Shown here: one piece after another, positions 7,828 to 16,940 of the stretch | Numbering within the stretch: position 1 is the first letter of the stretch | Layout of the letters: each line of letters starts with the position of its first letter | Assembly: GCA_018402485.1 (NCBI GenBank) | Contig: JAGYIY010000003.1 | Location: 62,001-126,000 of the forward strand | From: Roseivirga sp. | Lineage (GTDB): Bacteria; Bacteroidota; Bacteroidia; Cytophagales; Cyclobacteriaceae | Length of the DNA stretch: 64,000 bases | Direction: 5' to 3' | The notes under the pieces: generated by a model | Database searches by the model: none | What the model was told of the DNA's origin: nothing | What the model saw: the letters and a program-made list of their open reading frames with translations, nothing else | Position numbers and translations under genes: made by a program

Positions 7828-9000
7828 ATGAGAAGCAATATTATTTTATTTGGGATTGCTATTATTTGCTTGGCTTGTCAAAATAGTTCAGAATCAGATG
7901 ATTTTGTAAGGTCAAAAGCATTGAAAAATACAGGTACTGTTAGTTTAAACTTGGATGCAAATACCTCATTTGAATTTCAAAACGTTCGCTATTTTACTAA
8001 CGATACATTAGAATGGTTGTTTACGCTAAATTTAAATACTAATGGGTTAAATATTTATGATTTAAAGGAGGAAAAATTAGTCAGTCAATTCTCAGTCCCA
8101 CTCACAGGTCCAAATGCTTTACCTGAAATAAATGGAATGACGGTTATTTCACCGGACAGCATTTTTATTTATCAAAAAATGATTTTATCTAAAATTAATG
8201 TTGTCAACTATAAAGGTGAGACGCTTAATCAAATAAGGATAGATAGTACCTTTATTGCCTCCGATGGCAATGAATACCCCGCAATCATTAATCAGCAAGC
8301 CAACACATCGTCACCAACGATATATAAAAATAACAAATTGTATTTTACACGTTGGCCTAATTTTGCCTTATCAAAACCTGAAAATATCTCTGGTAATTAC
8401 TTTGTAGAGGGGTATTTAGATTTAAACACTCTTACGATAGACATGTTGCCTGTTTCTTTCCCTAAGTGGATGCAAAATAAGGGTTGGAACGGAACCTTTT
8501 TATTGCATGGTAAAACCATGAATGAAAAGGGTGAATTTATTTATAATTTTCAGGGAGATGACAGCCTGACTGTTCACCGAATGAATGGTGAAGTCGATCG
8601 TGTTTATGCAGGTTTAAGTGGAGATAATTTGAATAAAGAGCCCATATCGAATAAGGATAAATCCAGGTCAGTAGAAGAACTAATAACCACTACCATTTAT
8701 TGGGGTCTCGTTTATGATAAGTATAGAAAGCTATATTATCGTATTGCTGATAAACCTATCAACTTTATGCCTAGGCATAGAAGTAATTTGGCGGTGTATG
8801 AAAAGCCGCTAAGTGTAATAATTCTTAATGAGGATTTTGAAAAGGTGGGTGAAACAGACTTACCGGAAGATACTTACATATTGTATGGCCATTTTGTAGG
8901 AAAAGAGGGACTCTATATCCCCAGACTAAATCCCGAATACGAAGATTTTTCTGAGGATCAAATTACCTACTCTATCTATCAGCCTTTTGATGTCAATTGA
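7828..9000 (+). CDS. DUF4221-like beta-propeller lipoprotein (cassette 2, first)
   Basis: 390 residues with a lipoprotein signal (MRSNIILFGIAIICLAC; lipobox CLAC at about residue 17). Repeated beta-strand segments follow, with family-like features such as LTGPNALPEINGM near residue 100 and a GLVYDKYRKLYYR segment near 300, both typical of DUF4221 proteins. It is AT-rich compared with the flanking housekeeping genes. It follows the four-cysteine peptide gene by 55 bases and is followed after one base by the thioredoxin-like lipoprotein gene, so the cassette is probably one operon. Role unknown; a periplasm- or surface-facing lipid-anchored propeller is inferred. Confidence 0.75.
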   Translation: MRSNIILFGIAIICLACQNSSESDDFVRSKALKNTGTVSLNLDANTSFEFQNVRYFTNDTLEWLFTLNLNTNGLNIYDLKEEKLVSQFSVPLTGPNALPEINGMTVISPDSIFIYQKMILSKINVVNYKGETLNQIRIDSTFIASDGNEYPAIINQQANTSSPTIYKNNKLYFTRWPNFALSKPENISGNYFVEGYLDLNTLTIDMLPVSFPKWMQNKGWNGTFLLHGKTMNEKGEFIYNFQGDDSLTVHRMNGEVDRVYAGLSGDNLNKEPISNKDKSRSVEELITTTIYWGLVYDKYRKLYYRIADKPINFMPRHRSNLAVYEKPLSVIILNEDFEKVGETDLPEDTYILYGHFVGKEGLYIPRLNPEYEDFSEDQITYSIYQPFDVN

Positions 9001-9001
9001 A

Positions 9002-9451
9002 ATGAAGAGGAAGATTTTTATGATGCTTTTATGTCTTGTTTTTATCTTTAGCTGCTCGAGGGACGTAACAACTTATAAAAAATTACAAAGGTTTTGCGAT
9101 GAAGTTGGTGTTGATATTAATGAGTATAAATTTGTGGCTTTTATAAATGTTGATGCTTGTTCTTCTTGTTCAACCTTCATTAAGGATTTTTTAGCAATTA
9201 ATGCTGACAACCTAAACTTACTCATCGTACTTTCTTCTTTATCTCGAAAGAAGGCTAGATTTTTAGTAGATGGGTATGATGGCCAAGCGAAAATCATAAT
9301 TGACAAAGATAGGTTGGGACTTAATACATATTTGTTACATAAAACTAAACCCTTAGTATATGCTACATCACAGACGCATATTAGTATGCAAGAATTTAAT
9401 TTACCAGAATTTTCAAAGCTTTGGGTCTATGGTTTTTTCACGAGAGAGTAG
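9002..9451 (+). CDS. Thioredoxin-like lipoprotein with CSSC motif (cassette 2)
   Basis: 149 residues. The start at 9002 (MKRKIFMMLLCLVF) gives a lipoprotein signal with lipobox IFSC (Cys18). The segment FVAFINVDACSSCSTFI at about residues 44-60 is a strand followed by a CxxC (Cys53, Cys56) at a helix start, as in thioredoxin-fold proteins; spacing and size (about 130 mature residues) fit a reduced thioredoxin-like domain. The CSSC is unusual; no classical CGPC or CPHC is seen. The gene starts one base after the upstream propeller gene and overlaps the next by 23 bases, so it is tightly coupled to two DUF4221-like genes and a Cys-bearing peptide. Disulfide handling of that peptide is a reasonable but untested inference. 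Confidence 0.65.
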   Translation: MKRKIFMMLLCLVFIFSCSRDVTTYKKLQRFCDEVGVDINEYKFVAFINVDACSSCSTFIKDFLAINADNLNLLIVLSSLSRKKARFLVDGYDGQAKIIIDKDRLGLNTYLLHKTKPLVYATSQTHISMQEFNLPEFSKLWVYGFFTRE

Positions 9452-10514
9452 TTTATTCATTATTATAACAGTCTTTGCATTATTTTACAGCTGTAACAGC
9501 GATGTTGACCTGAACACATATCATCAGCCACAGTCATTTGTGGAAACGAATGTGATGGCAAAGCAGGAAAACACCATCAAACTTGAAGATGGTAGTGGAA
9601 GTTATCTTCAGACCAATTTTGTCATTCATGAGGATTTATTGTATTTCATTAGACCATTTAAGTCAAAAGTGGAGGTAATTGACATGAAGACCAACAAGAA
9701 AATAAAAGAGCTGAAGACCAAAGCCACTGAAAATGCAGGGGATAGAACCAATTTAGTTGGAGGCATTTTATCAGACCTATTAATCGGAGAGGAAAATTAT
9801 TATGCACTTGAAATAATGACTGATAAAATCTTAGCATATGATAAAAACTGGACTTTGAAGAATACATTTTACCCTCCGAGCGATATGATATTTCCTATGA
9901 CTCAAGCAGGTGTTTTTGAAATTGTAGATGATCAAATTATTCTCTCTTGGGACGATCCACTGAGTAGGTCTGTACGAAAAATGAGCGATTTAGATAAAAA
10001 TCAACCCATCATAATGGGCCTAGACTTGAAAAAGGGTACCTATGAAACTCTGCTTACTGCACAATCTCTCTACAGGGCTATGGAGGTTGATACAATTCCA
10101 GATTTTAGGATGGCTTATGCAAACCATCAATACTTTTTGACCAAGCAGCGCGATGCCACTATGTATCGATTTGATTCTGATGGTGTGTTGATTGATAAAA
10201 ATGACTATTACAAAAAATATATAGCTTCTAAAAAGCAAGGAGCGGGTAGGCAGGATATCGGTTATAGTATAAGGAATATTCATGTTGAAACGAATTCAGT
10301 GACCTACTTTCTGGCAAGAGAAGTGGAAGGTGATGAAAAACGACTGTATGAAGTAGTTCATTTTGATTTAGAAGATGGTGTTTACTGGGCTTATAGTATC
10401 CCTAGTAAAAGCAAAGAAATTGTGAGGCTTTTACAGTTCGGAAATGGTCAATTACACTACTTATATGCGAATGGAAAGCAAACGGAAATCAGGACTGTAG
10501 GCTTACGTCATTAA
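9429..10514 (+). CDS. DUF4221-like beta-propeller lipoprotein (cassette 2, second)
   Basis: 361 residues from the ATG at 9429, which gives a lipoprotein signal with lipobox LFYSC (Cys at about residue 22). The longer frame from 9360 lacks a signal and was rejected. The rest shows propeller-like strand repeats (KVEVIDMKTNKKIKEL, KILAYDKNWTLKNTF, ATMYRFDSDGVLID). It is clearly a different paralogue from the first lipoprotein of the cassette; the DUF4221 label is weaker here, and a general 6-bladed propeller label is safer. It overlaps the thioredoxin-like gene by 23 bases, indicating translational coupling. Last gene of the cassette. Confidence 0.65.
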   Translation: MVFSRESSLFIIITVFALFYSCNSDVDLNTYHQPQSFVETNVMAKQENTIKLEDGSGSYLQTNFVIHEDLLYFIRPFKSKVEVIDMKTNKKIKELKTKATENAGDRTNLVGGILSDLLIGEENYYALEIMTDKILAYDKNWTLKNTFYPPSDMIFPMTQAGVFEIVDDQIILSWDDPLSRSVRKMSDLDKNQPIIMGLDLKKGTYETLLTAQSLYRAMEVDTIPDFRMAYANHQYFLTKQRDATMYRFDSDGVLIDKNDYYKKYIASKKQGAGRQDIGYSIRNIHVETNSVTYFLAREVEGDEKRLYEVVHFDLEDGVYWAYSIPSKSKEIVRLLQFGNGQLHYLYANGKQTEIRTVGLRH

Positions 10515-10659
10515 TTGAAGTATTAAGCAAAGTTATTTTGAAAAGGAATGCAATAACAACCACGTATTCGAACAGCTTACAAAGCATAAGAAAAGTAAGC
10601 GTCATTACATCTGAGTAATTTTTGCTGTAACTCTTCAATTCTTATTTTTGTTGTTGCGT

Positions 10660-11724
10660 TCAGTCTAATAGTATTTCACGCATATCCTCAGAAAGCAATT
10701 CATAATCATAATAGGCCATACCCGCAGCTTGGGTTTGTGCGACCAAGCGTCTGGCTTCCTGCAATTGTTTAGGTGTTTTATCGGCCAAGTAAAAGGCTGT
10801 GTAAAGTGGAATTTTTCCATTTAAGGCTTCCAAACCTTCTTCAGTAGCCCGCTTCATAAAATCAATAGGCTCATCGTAAAACTGGTAATAGACCATAGGA
10901 AATACAAAATCTAAATCCCAATGGTCCCAATCTTGCCGCACCATTTTCCGGGCTAAATCGGGCGTAGCGAAGACCGAAGCCGAGATTTGCTTGCCTCGTT
11001 CATGTACGCCTTGGGCTATTTTATTAACCAAATGGGTAATGGAGTCGTACCGAAACTGCTTCCAGTCTTGGTCTTGAGAAGGATCCTCTAAACTCAGTGG
11101 GTCGTAGCCTTGTTTTGCTTCAAAGGCTGATCGGCAGTCTTCGCAGTAACAAAAATCGTATTCAGCCATTTCATGATCCTGCACCAAATCGTACTTTGAC
11201 CATAAACCTCTGGGTAAGATCACATCGCAATAGCGTACGTAATCCAATTGTATGCCATCGAGTCCTTCCATGTCGCAGACCTCCATCATGCCCTCAAAAA
11301 CAAACTCTTGCACGGGTTGTTTGGTGGGGCACAACCATTGATAGTAATCTACATAGGGCCTTACGTCTAAACTGGAATTTCCTTTACGGCTCACAGCATA
11401 CCATTCAGGGTGATTTTGAGCTGTCGCATCTCCTGGGCGGTTCATGGTCCAAAGCCAGGCGTGTATGGCCAGGCCATGCTTCTTGGCTACCGGAATGGCC
11501 TTTTCTAACACCTGCTTTCCACCACCGCAGAGCACACCATAAAAGCCCAATTGCTTGAGACCTTCAAATTCTTTGTCCCAATCTTCTGCTGTTTTTTCAA
11601 CTCCGCCGGTCCATACCCACTGCTTAAAGCTTTTTGATTCTGTACGGCAAGAGGTTAGGAGAGGGGCTGTCCACAAAGCGGCAGTTCCTAAGCCTAAGGT
11701 TTTGAGAAAGTTTCGTTTTTTCAT
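10660..11724 (-). CDS. Family-10-like glycoside hydrolase (GHL10 type), lipoprotein
   Basis: About 354 residues from the ATG at 11724. The N-terminus (MKKRNFLKTLGLGTAAL...LLTSC) looks like a lipoprotein signal with a Tat-like KR-x-FL motif. The body is a TIM-barrel-type sequence: 'GFYGVLCGGGKQVLE' and 'HGLAIHAWLWTMN' near the start, then 'GLDGIQLDYVRY', the typical strand of bacterial GHL10 (DUF187) proteins with the Asp that is the likely acid, and 'LDFVFPMVYYQFY' near the C-terminal end. Expected role is hydrolysis or binding of a polysaccharide outside the cytoplasm. Its ATG overlaps the stop of the CBM9-like gene (ATGA), so the two are translationally coupled. Substrate unknown. Confidence 0.75.
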   Translation of the reverse strand: MKKRNFLKTLGLGTAALWTAPLLTSCRTESKSFKQWVWTGGVEKTAEDWDKEFEGLKQLGFYGVLCGGGKQVLEKAIPVAKKHGLAIHAWLWTMNRPGDATAQNHPEWYAVSRKGNSSLDVRPYVDYYQWLCPTKQPVQEFVFEGMMEVCDMEGLDGIQLDYVRYCDVILPRGLWSKYDLVQDHEMAEYDFCYCEDCRSAFEAKQGYDPLSLEDPSQDQDWKQFRYDSITHLVNKIAQGVHERGKQISASVFATPDLARKMVRQDWDHWDLDFVFPMVYYQFYDEPIDFMKRATEEGLEALNGKIPLYTAFYLADKTPKQLQEARRLVAQTQAAGMAYYDYELLSEDMREILLD

Positions 11725-12803
11725 TGCTTGGTTTTCCAAATTTGACCACTTCTGTTCATGTGCCAAAGCTCCTCAGAAAGATCAGCGTGTTGCATTTCAG
11801 CATGGTAATCATGCGTACTTACCTGTAGCTTCCATGTGATGGGTTTTCCATTCGAAAATGCTTTATACGCAAGCAAAGCTTCACCATTTTGCTGAAAATA
11901 GCCATTTTCTTTGTAGAAGAGCAATTGTTGTCGATGGATATGACTGAGTAGCTGCCTTACCTCTTCACGTGCCGGATGAATCTGGAGCTGAGGGTCTTGT
12001 TGCTTTGTCGTTGAAAAGTAAACCATTCCCCAAAATTCGGGTTCGTGCATATTGATCACCCTTTGAGGTGACCACACCCAATTGTTTTCTGGTAAATTTT
12101 TACCTGTTTCGGGGTTTTTTTTCTTCACGTATCTGCCATTGATGATGTCTGTTTCCCATTGTACCCTAGAAAAATTAACACGCAAGGCATCACCGTGTTC
12201 CGGTGGAAATTGTTGTGTGGCCGCCTCATCGATTACTTCCCAAGGAATCGCTACTTCAACAGACCAATAATTATCTTTATCATCACTTTGATTGAGTGTA
12301 CCGTTGATATGAACGGCGGATTGTAAACCTCCCATGTTCCAATGGTTAATGGCATGACCTTCATCTCGATACGGTTTGGTGAGCAGCAAATCCCAAACCG
12401 TATTATTCGCATTCACTTCATATTCTAAATAACTATGCAGGTCACCATCGGGGTCAATAAATATCTCAAAGTCGTTGTCATAAAATATCACTGTATCTCT
12501 TTGTTTTAAGGTTGCCCAAATGTGGGGTTCTTCTAATTGGGCATAAAAGTAAAAATAGTTCGTGTCCCAAAGCATTTTTACACGGGTACCCCATCGGGGC
12601 AAGGGTCGACGGTCTCCTTGAATATCTACAAAAGCCTCTGTCCATGGGGCATTTCCCCAGGCTTCTTCATCGGCTTTCCCATCAATCTTTAAAGAAGTTT
12701 GCACTTGAACGGCTACATAACTTCTGTTTTCAATCAAAGGATACTGAGCGAAAGCAAATGTGGTAGTCAAAAAGAAGCAAAGAGTAATGCTGTAAATCTT
12801 CAT
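11721..12803 (-). CDS. CBM9-like carbohydrate-binding secreted protein
   Basis: 360 residues with signal peptide MKIYSITLCFFLTTTFAFAQ. The sequence 'SLKIDGKADEEAWGNAPWTEAFVDIQG', then 'RVKMLWDTNYFYFYAQLEEPHIWA' and 'DTVIFYDNDFEIFIDPDGD', is the standard opening of carbohydrate-binding family 9-like (CBM9/DOMON-related) proteins, which bind sugars. The C-terminal third (from about 285) is extra and not recognised. It is upstream of and overlaps the glycoside-hydrolase-like gene by four bases and follows the transporter gene by 31 bases, so the three may be co-transcribed in the order transporter, binding protein, hydrolase. Confidence 0.8.
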   Translation of the reverse strand: MKIYSITLCFFLTTTFAFAQYPLIENRSYVAVQVQTSLKIDGKADEEAWGNAPWTEAFVDIQGDRRPLPRWGTRVKMLWDTNYFYFYAQLEEPHIWATLKQRDTVIFYDNDFEIFIDPDGDLHSYLEYEVNANNTVWDLLLTKPYRDEGHAINHWNMGGLQSAVHINGTLNQSDDKDNYWSVEVAIPWEVIDEAATQQFPPEHGDALRVNFSRVQWETDIINGRYVKKKNPETGKNLPENNWVWSPQRVINMHEPEFWGMVYFSTTKQQDPQLQIHPAREEVRQLLSHIHRQQLLFYKENGYFQQNGEALLAYKAFSNGKPITWKLQVSTHDYHAEMQHADLSEELWHMNRSGQIWKTKQ

Positions 12804-12834
12804 AACTACTTTTTTATGGAAGTTTAAATTGTTT

Positions 12835-14232
12835 TTAAATCAAATTAATACCGAAAAATGTACCCAAGACGGTAAGGATAAAAATGATTCCCAGAATTAC
12901 AGGTGAAACATACGAAACCGCGAAATTCAGGTACTTTTGAACAAAAGAGCCTTTGTAGTTTGGATTCCCTTTGGCCAGTTCATCATCTAAATTGTGTTTC
13001 TTCCAAACGTAAGCAGCGAAAAATACCACCAAAAAGCCGCCAAGCGGTAGCATGGTGTCATTGGCTATGCTTCCGATAAAGCCTAAAAAGCTTGTCGGCT
13101 GATCAGCACCAATGTAGGTAATGAAGTTGGTAAAGAATTCAGAATAACCATTCCCTACTAAGGAAGGTATGCCAATTAAGAAAATTAATCCGGCCACCAT
13201 CCACACGGCTCTTTTCCTCCTGATATTGAATTCATCAACGACATAAGAAACAGGTACTTCGAGTAAAGAAACGGTTGAGGTTAAGGCAGCAAAACACAGG
13301 AGTAAAAAGAAAAGTGCACCTACCAAAGCTCCACCAGTGCCGATTTGCTCGAAAACCTGCGGAAGGGTCACGAAAATAAGATCGGGTCCGGCAGTGGCCA
13401 TGTCGCCATTGCCAATGTTGCCTTGTGTGATGAATCCTAGTAAAGGGAAAATGAGCAGACCTGCTAAAACGGCTACAGTAATGTCTGCTATGGTAATCAG
13501 GGCTGCGGCCGTAACAATATTTTCATCTTTTCGCACATAAGATCCGTAGGTGATCAATGCTCCCATCCCTAAGGAAAGAGAGAAGAAAGCCTGCCCTAGG
13601 GCGTTGTAAACCACAGTTCCATTAATTTCTGATAAATCAGGTAGCAGATAAAAGGATAATCCAGCTCCTGAATTTTCCAGCGTGAAAGAATAAATCACTA
13701 AGCCGATCATCATTAGAATCAGGGTAGGCATCAAAATTTTTGAAGCTTTTTCTATACCCCCTGAAATGCCTTTGGACACTACATAAGCGGTGGTAATCAT
13801 GAAAACGAGTCCATAACCTCCGACTTTAAACACCTGTAGTTTAAATGCACTAAAATTTTCGGCTACCCCAAAGTTTCCCATGGCCATTTCGAAGATATAT
13901 CCAAAAGCCCAGCCTGCAATCACATTGTAGAACGAAAGGATTAAGAATCCACTGATGATGCCTAATTTACCGATGAAGTTCCATTTCTTAAAACCTAAGG
14001 CATTGAAAGCACCTACCGGGTTTTTCTCGGTTTTTCGGCCAATGGCTATTTCAGTTACCATCACAGGAAAGCATAATACAAAGCAAAATATCAGATACAT
14101 AAAAACAAAAGCACCACCACCACCGGCACCTACTTCTGCAGGGAAACCCCAGATGTTACCTAATCCTACAGCTGAACCTGCTGCCGCTGCTATAAAACCT
14201 AATCGGCTTGAAAAACCTCCTCTTGTTGCCAT
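12835..14232 (-). CDS. Sodium-dependent symporter of the NSS/SNF family
   Basis: 465 residues with about 11-12 membrane segments. The N-terminus 'SRLGFIAAAAGSAVGLGNIWGFP' is the family signature (unwound helix 1 with the sodium- and substrate-binding Gly-rich stretch, as in LeuT). The family couples sodium entry to uptake of amino acids or related amines across the inner membrane. Its length is normal for bacterial members. It is the first gene of a possible operon with the CBM9-like and family-10-like genes (gap of 31 bases, same strand), although the link between an amine symporter and sugar-active proteins is not obvious. Substrate cannot be told from sequence. Confidence 0.9.
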   Translation of the reverse strand: MATRGGFSSRLGFIAAAAGSAVGLGNIWGFPAEVGAGGGGAFVFMYLIFCFVLCFPVMVTEIAIGRKTEKNPVGAFNALGFKKWNFIGKLGIISGFLILSFYNVIAGWAFGYIFEMAMGNFGVAENFSAFKLQVFKVGGYGLVFMITTAYVVSKGISGGIEKASKILMPTLILMMIGLVIYSFTLENSGAGLSFYLLPDLSEINGTVVYNALGQAFFSLSLGMGALITYGSYVRKDENIVTAAALITIADITVAVLAGLLIFPLLGFITQGNIGNGDMATAGPDLIFVTLPQVFEQIGTGGALVGALFFLLLCFAALTSTVSLLEVPVSYVVDEFNIRRKRAVWMVAGLIFLIGIPSLVGNGYSEFFTNFITYIGADQPTSFLGFIGSIANDTMLPLGGFLVVFFAAYVWKKHNLDDELAKGNPNYKGSFVQKYLNFAVSYVSPVILGIIFILTVLGTFFGINLI

Positions 14233-14684
14233 TATTCGTAGTTTAAAACTCGAATATATGGTATTCTCTTATGCTTTGGGTGCTATTCATCAAAAAAGTG
14301 TCTTCATTTTTTATTCATGGAGATAAGCTCTACTTATCTTTAAATCGAAAACATATCTTCTATCGAAGGCATTGCACACGAGGTGCTCAATGCGAGCTAA
14401 ATTAAATGGAGGATGATTTGCACGCTACAAGGGTAAATGGCAGACGTATATAAAATTTAAAGTCTGAATCGGAAGTTGATGGTCAAACGGATGAATGGGT
14501 ACATGGCCTTAAGGTTTGGGGAGTCTCATTTTAAGTGTAATTACATAGAAAAGAGGCTCGCTGTAATATTATTTTTGAGCCAGGCTTTAGCGACTGTGGG
14601 TGTACGATTGGCCGTGCTGAGCCATGCACTAGGAACGTTTAATGCCTTACTATGCACACAAATGATGGCCTAGGTGTCTCATTT
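14233..14684. other. Intergenic stretch, no gene seen
   Basis: A 65-codon frame at 14476-14673 lacks any recognisable feature and ends abruptly, so I did not call it. Two similar short strings (gtctcattttaag near 14522 and gtctcatttttaag near 14676) flank this stretch, but they are too short to call a repeat. Confidence 0.4.
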
Positions 14685-14957
14685 TTAAGCGTTTTTAGCA
14701 GCTCGTTCCTCGAGTTCAGCTTGTATTTTTTTACGAATACCACCATAGCCTAAGAGGGGATAAACAATGCCCGCAATCAAAACCAAAGGTATCATTTTGT
14801 AGCCTTGTTCCGCTCCGCGTGTAAAAGCGACACCTGCAATGAGGAGAGCAACAACAACAGCTCCTATCATCATGATTTTTTGAAGTTTTTTAAAGCGATC
14901 TGCCTTTTTCTTGAGTTCAACTATGCTGTAATCAGCATATTCGTTTTCTAGTGCCAT
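14685..14957 (-). CDS. Small two-helix membrane protein, unknown
   Basis: 90 residues: a charged cytoplasmic-type N-terminus (about 1-26, helical, Lys-rich), two hydrophobic segments (about 28-45 and 54-70) separated by a short loop, and a charged tail (KKIQAELEERAAKNA). No family recognised. It starts 30 bases after the stop of the OmpA lipoprotein on the same strand, so it is probably in its operon. Confidence 0.65.
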   Translation of the reverse strand: MALENEYADYSIVELKKKADRFKKLQKIMMIGAVVVALLIAGVAFTRGAEQGYKMIPLVLIAGIVYPLLGYGGIRKKIQAELEERAAKNA

Positions 14958-14987
14958 ACTTTAATAATCGCAAATGTCTGATTTTGT

Positions 14988-15941
14988 TTAGTAGGTTTCT
15001 AAAATTTGAAATAACTTATCTAGTTTGGGGGTCAAAATAATTTCTGTTCTTCTATTCAAAGCTTTGTTGGCCGCTGTGCTATTGTCTGTTACCGGAACAA
15101 ATTCACCCCTACCAGAAGCAGTAATGATTTCAGGATTGACTCCATTGTTAGTCAATATTTTGACAATAGAAGTGGCACGCATAACGCTCAAATCCCAGTT
15201 ATCACTCATGTATTGACTTTTTCTAGAAATAGGTACGTTGTCTGTATGTCCTTCAACCATAATGTTGAGGTCTGCATTTCCTTTCAAGGCGTTGGCAAGT
15301 TGCTTCAAAGCTTCAATGCCTTTGTTGTCCACTACGGAACTTCCTGAACTAAAAAGTAATTTTTCTGCTAAGGAAACATACACCTTACCATTTTTTACTT
15401 CTACCGTTAAATCGCTCTCTTCAAAGTTTAACAAAGCATCGGTGACACGCTTTTTCAATTCGCTTACAGCTTTTTCTTTTTCTGCAATGGCACGCTCCAA
15501 CTCTGCCACACGCGCCTCACGTTTGCTGAGGTCAGCAGCCAATTCTTGGTTTTTCTTGCGCTCAATTTCTAAATCGTCTTCAATGCCCAATAGTCTTTGT
15601 TGTTGTTGTGCCAAGTCTGTGTTCAGCTGATTGCTATTACCCAATAGGTTTTCATAGCGACTTTTGATGCGGTCATAGTCTTCTGCAACCTTCTTGTATT
15701 CTGTTTCTAAGAGCTCAAAATCATTTTCAAGCACTTCGTTTTTCTTTTGCAGCTGCTCTATTTGCACTTCCAAGCGCTTTATTTTCTCCTCAGCTACCTG
15801 TAAGTCTTCTTGTAATTGACGGTTCTCATTTTCAAGACCTCGCTTTTCATTAGAAAGCGCATCGAATTCTTTCTTGGCCACACATCCGCTGCCGAGTGCT
15901 ACAAATAATAAGACGAGCAAAATATTTTTGAATGTTTTCAT
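14988..15941 (-). CDS. OmpA-family lipoprotein with long coiled coil
   Basis: 317 residues from the ATG at 15941; the longer frame from 15971 puts residues before the lipoprotein signal and was rejected. The signal ends at lipobox GSGC. Residues of about 20-170 form a near-continuous coiled coil (KKEFDALSNEKRGLENENRQL...), followed by a C-terminal OmpA domain of about 120 residues with 'VEGHTDNVPI' and 'NRRTEIILTPK', the peptidoglycan-binding signature. The protein should be anchored in the outer membrane and reach the cell wall; the coiled coil probably acts as a spacer or oligomerisation rod. The layout is like other Bacteroidota OmpA lipoproteins. Confidence 0.88.
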   Translation of the reverse strand: MKTFKNILLVLLFVALGSGCVAKKEFDALSNEKRGLENENRQLQEDLQVAEEKIKRLEVQIEQLQKKNEVLENDFELLETEYKKVAEDYDRIKSRYENLLGNSNQLNTDLAQQQQRLLGIEDDLEIERKKNQELAADLSKREARVAELERAIAEKEKAVSELKKRVTDALLNFEESDLTVEVKNGKVYVSLAEKLLFSSGSSVVDNKGIEALKQLANALKGNADLNIMVEGHTDNVPISRKSQYMSDNWDLSVMRATSIVKILTNNGVNPEIITASGRGEFVPVTDNSTAANKALNRRTEIILTPKLDKLFQILETY

Positions 15942-16070
15942 AGAAATGTATTGTGTGAATAAAATCAGCATGTTTGCAAATTAGCTATTTTTTAAAAGAC
16001 GTGTTAGGTCTGAAAGAATTATGTAAACGAGAAATTCTTTTTAAATTGTTCGTTCAACTAATATAAAAAC

Positions 16071-16940
16071 ATGAGAACAGACGGAATGCTCAAAGAAGGA
16101 GCCTTGAAAGGACAAACCATAATCGTTACTGGTGGAGGAACAGGTTTAGGGAAGTCTATGGGTACTTATTTTTTGGAACTGGGAGCCAATTTGGTGATTA
16201 CCAGTCGTAAAATTGATGTACTTGAAAAGACAGCCAAAGAAATGGAAGAGGCTACCGGAGGAAAGGTGCTGGCGGTGCAGTGCGATGTGCGCGAGTATGA
16301 CCAAGTGGAAAATGTGATTGCCAAATCTGTGGAGCGATTTGGTTCTGTAGAGTGCCTTTTGAACAACGCAGCAGGTAATTTCATCAGCCCAACCGAGCGT
16401 TTATCGCACCGGGCATTCCACATTGTATTGGATATCGTGTTGAAAGGAACTACGAACTTCACTCTTGCCCTTGGCAAGCATTGGATTGAGAAGAAACAAC
16501 CCGGTACGGTGCTAAACATCGTAACCACGTATGCTTGGACAGGCTCGGGTTATGTAGTGCCTTCCGCCTGTGCCAAAGCCGGCGTTTTGGCCATGACACG
16601 CTCGCTTGCAGTAGAATGGGCGAAATACAAAATCCGTCTGAATGCCATAGCTCCGGGACCATTTCCTACCGAAGGTGCATGGAGCAGACTCTTGCCGGGT
16701 GACTTGGTGAAGAAATTCGATCCGGCCAAATTGGTGCCGGTGGGCAGGGTAGGAGAGCATCAAGAACTAGCCAACCTAGCCGCGTATTTAATGTCCGATT
16801 TTAGTGCTTATGTCAATGGAGAAGTGGTGACCATTGATGGTGGAGAGTGGTTGATGGGAGCAGGCGAATTTAGCCATTTGGAAAAAATACCTCAAGAAAT
16901 GTGGGACATGCTTGAAGCGCAAAGAGGAAAAAAGGACTAA
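16071..16940 (+). CDS. SDR oxidoreductase, 2,4-dienoyl-CoA reductase type
   Basis: 289 residues. The NAD(P)-binding motif TGGGTGLG is at residues 20-27, 'CDVREYD' near 71 and 'LLNNAAGNF' at about 97. In place of the classical YxxxK the sequence has Tyr154, Ser165 and Lys169 (TTYAWTGSGY...SACAK). This Y-x10-S-x3-K spacing is what is found in 2,4-dienoyl-CoA reductases (Tyr199/Ser210/Lys214 in the mitochondrial enzyme). Such enzymes reduce dienoyl-CoA with NADPH during beta-oxidation of unsaturated fatty acids. No other beta-oxidation gene is near. Followed by two hairpins including a good terminator. Confidence 0.85.
   Translation: MRTDGMLKEGALKGQTIIVTGGGTGLGKSMGTYFLELGANLVITSRKIDVLEKTAKEMEEATGGKVLAVQCDVREYDQVENVIAKSVERFGSVECLLNNAAGNFISPTERLSHRAFHIVLDIVLKGTTNFTLALGKHWIEKKQPGTVLNIVTTYAWTGSGYVVPSACAKAGVLAMTRSLAVEWAKYKIRLNAIAPGPFPTEGAWSRLLPGDLVKKFDPAKLVPVGRVGEHQELANLAAYLMSDFSAYVNGEVVTIDGGEWLMGAGEFSHLEKIPQEMWDMLEAQRGKKD

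Noticed and set aside
14476-14673. 65-codon frame before the small membrane gene
   Set aside because: No start context, domain or neighbour support; composition not coding-like.
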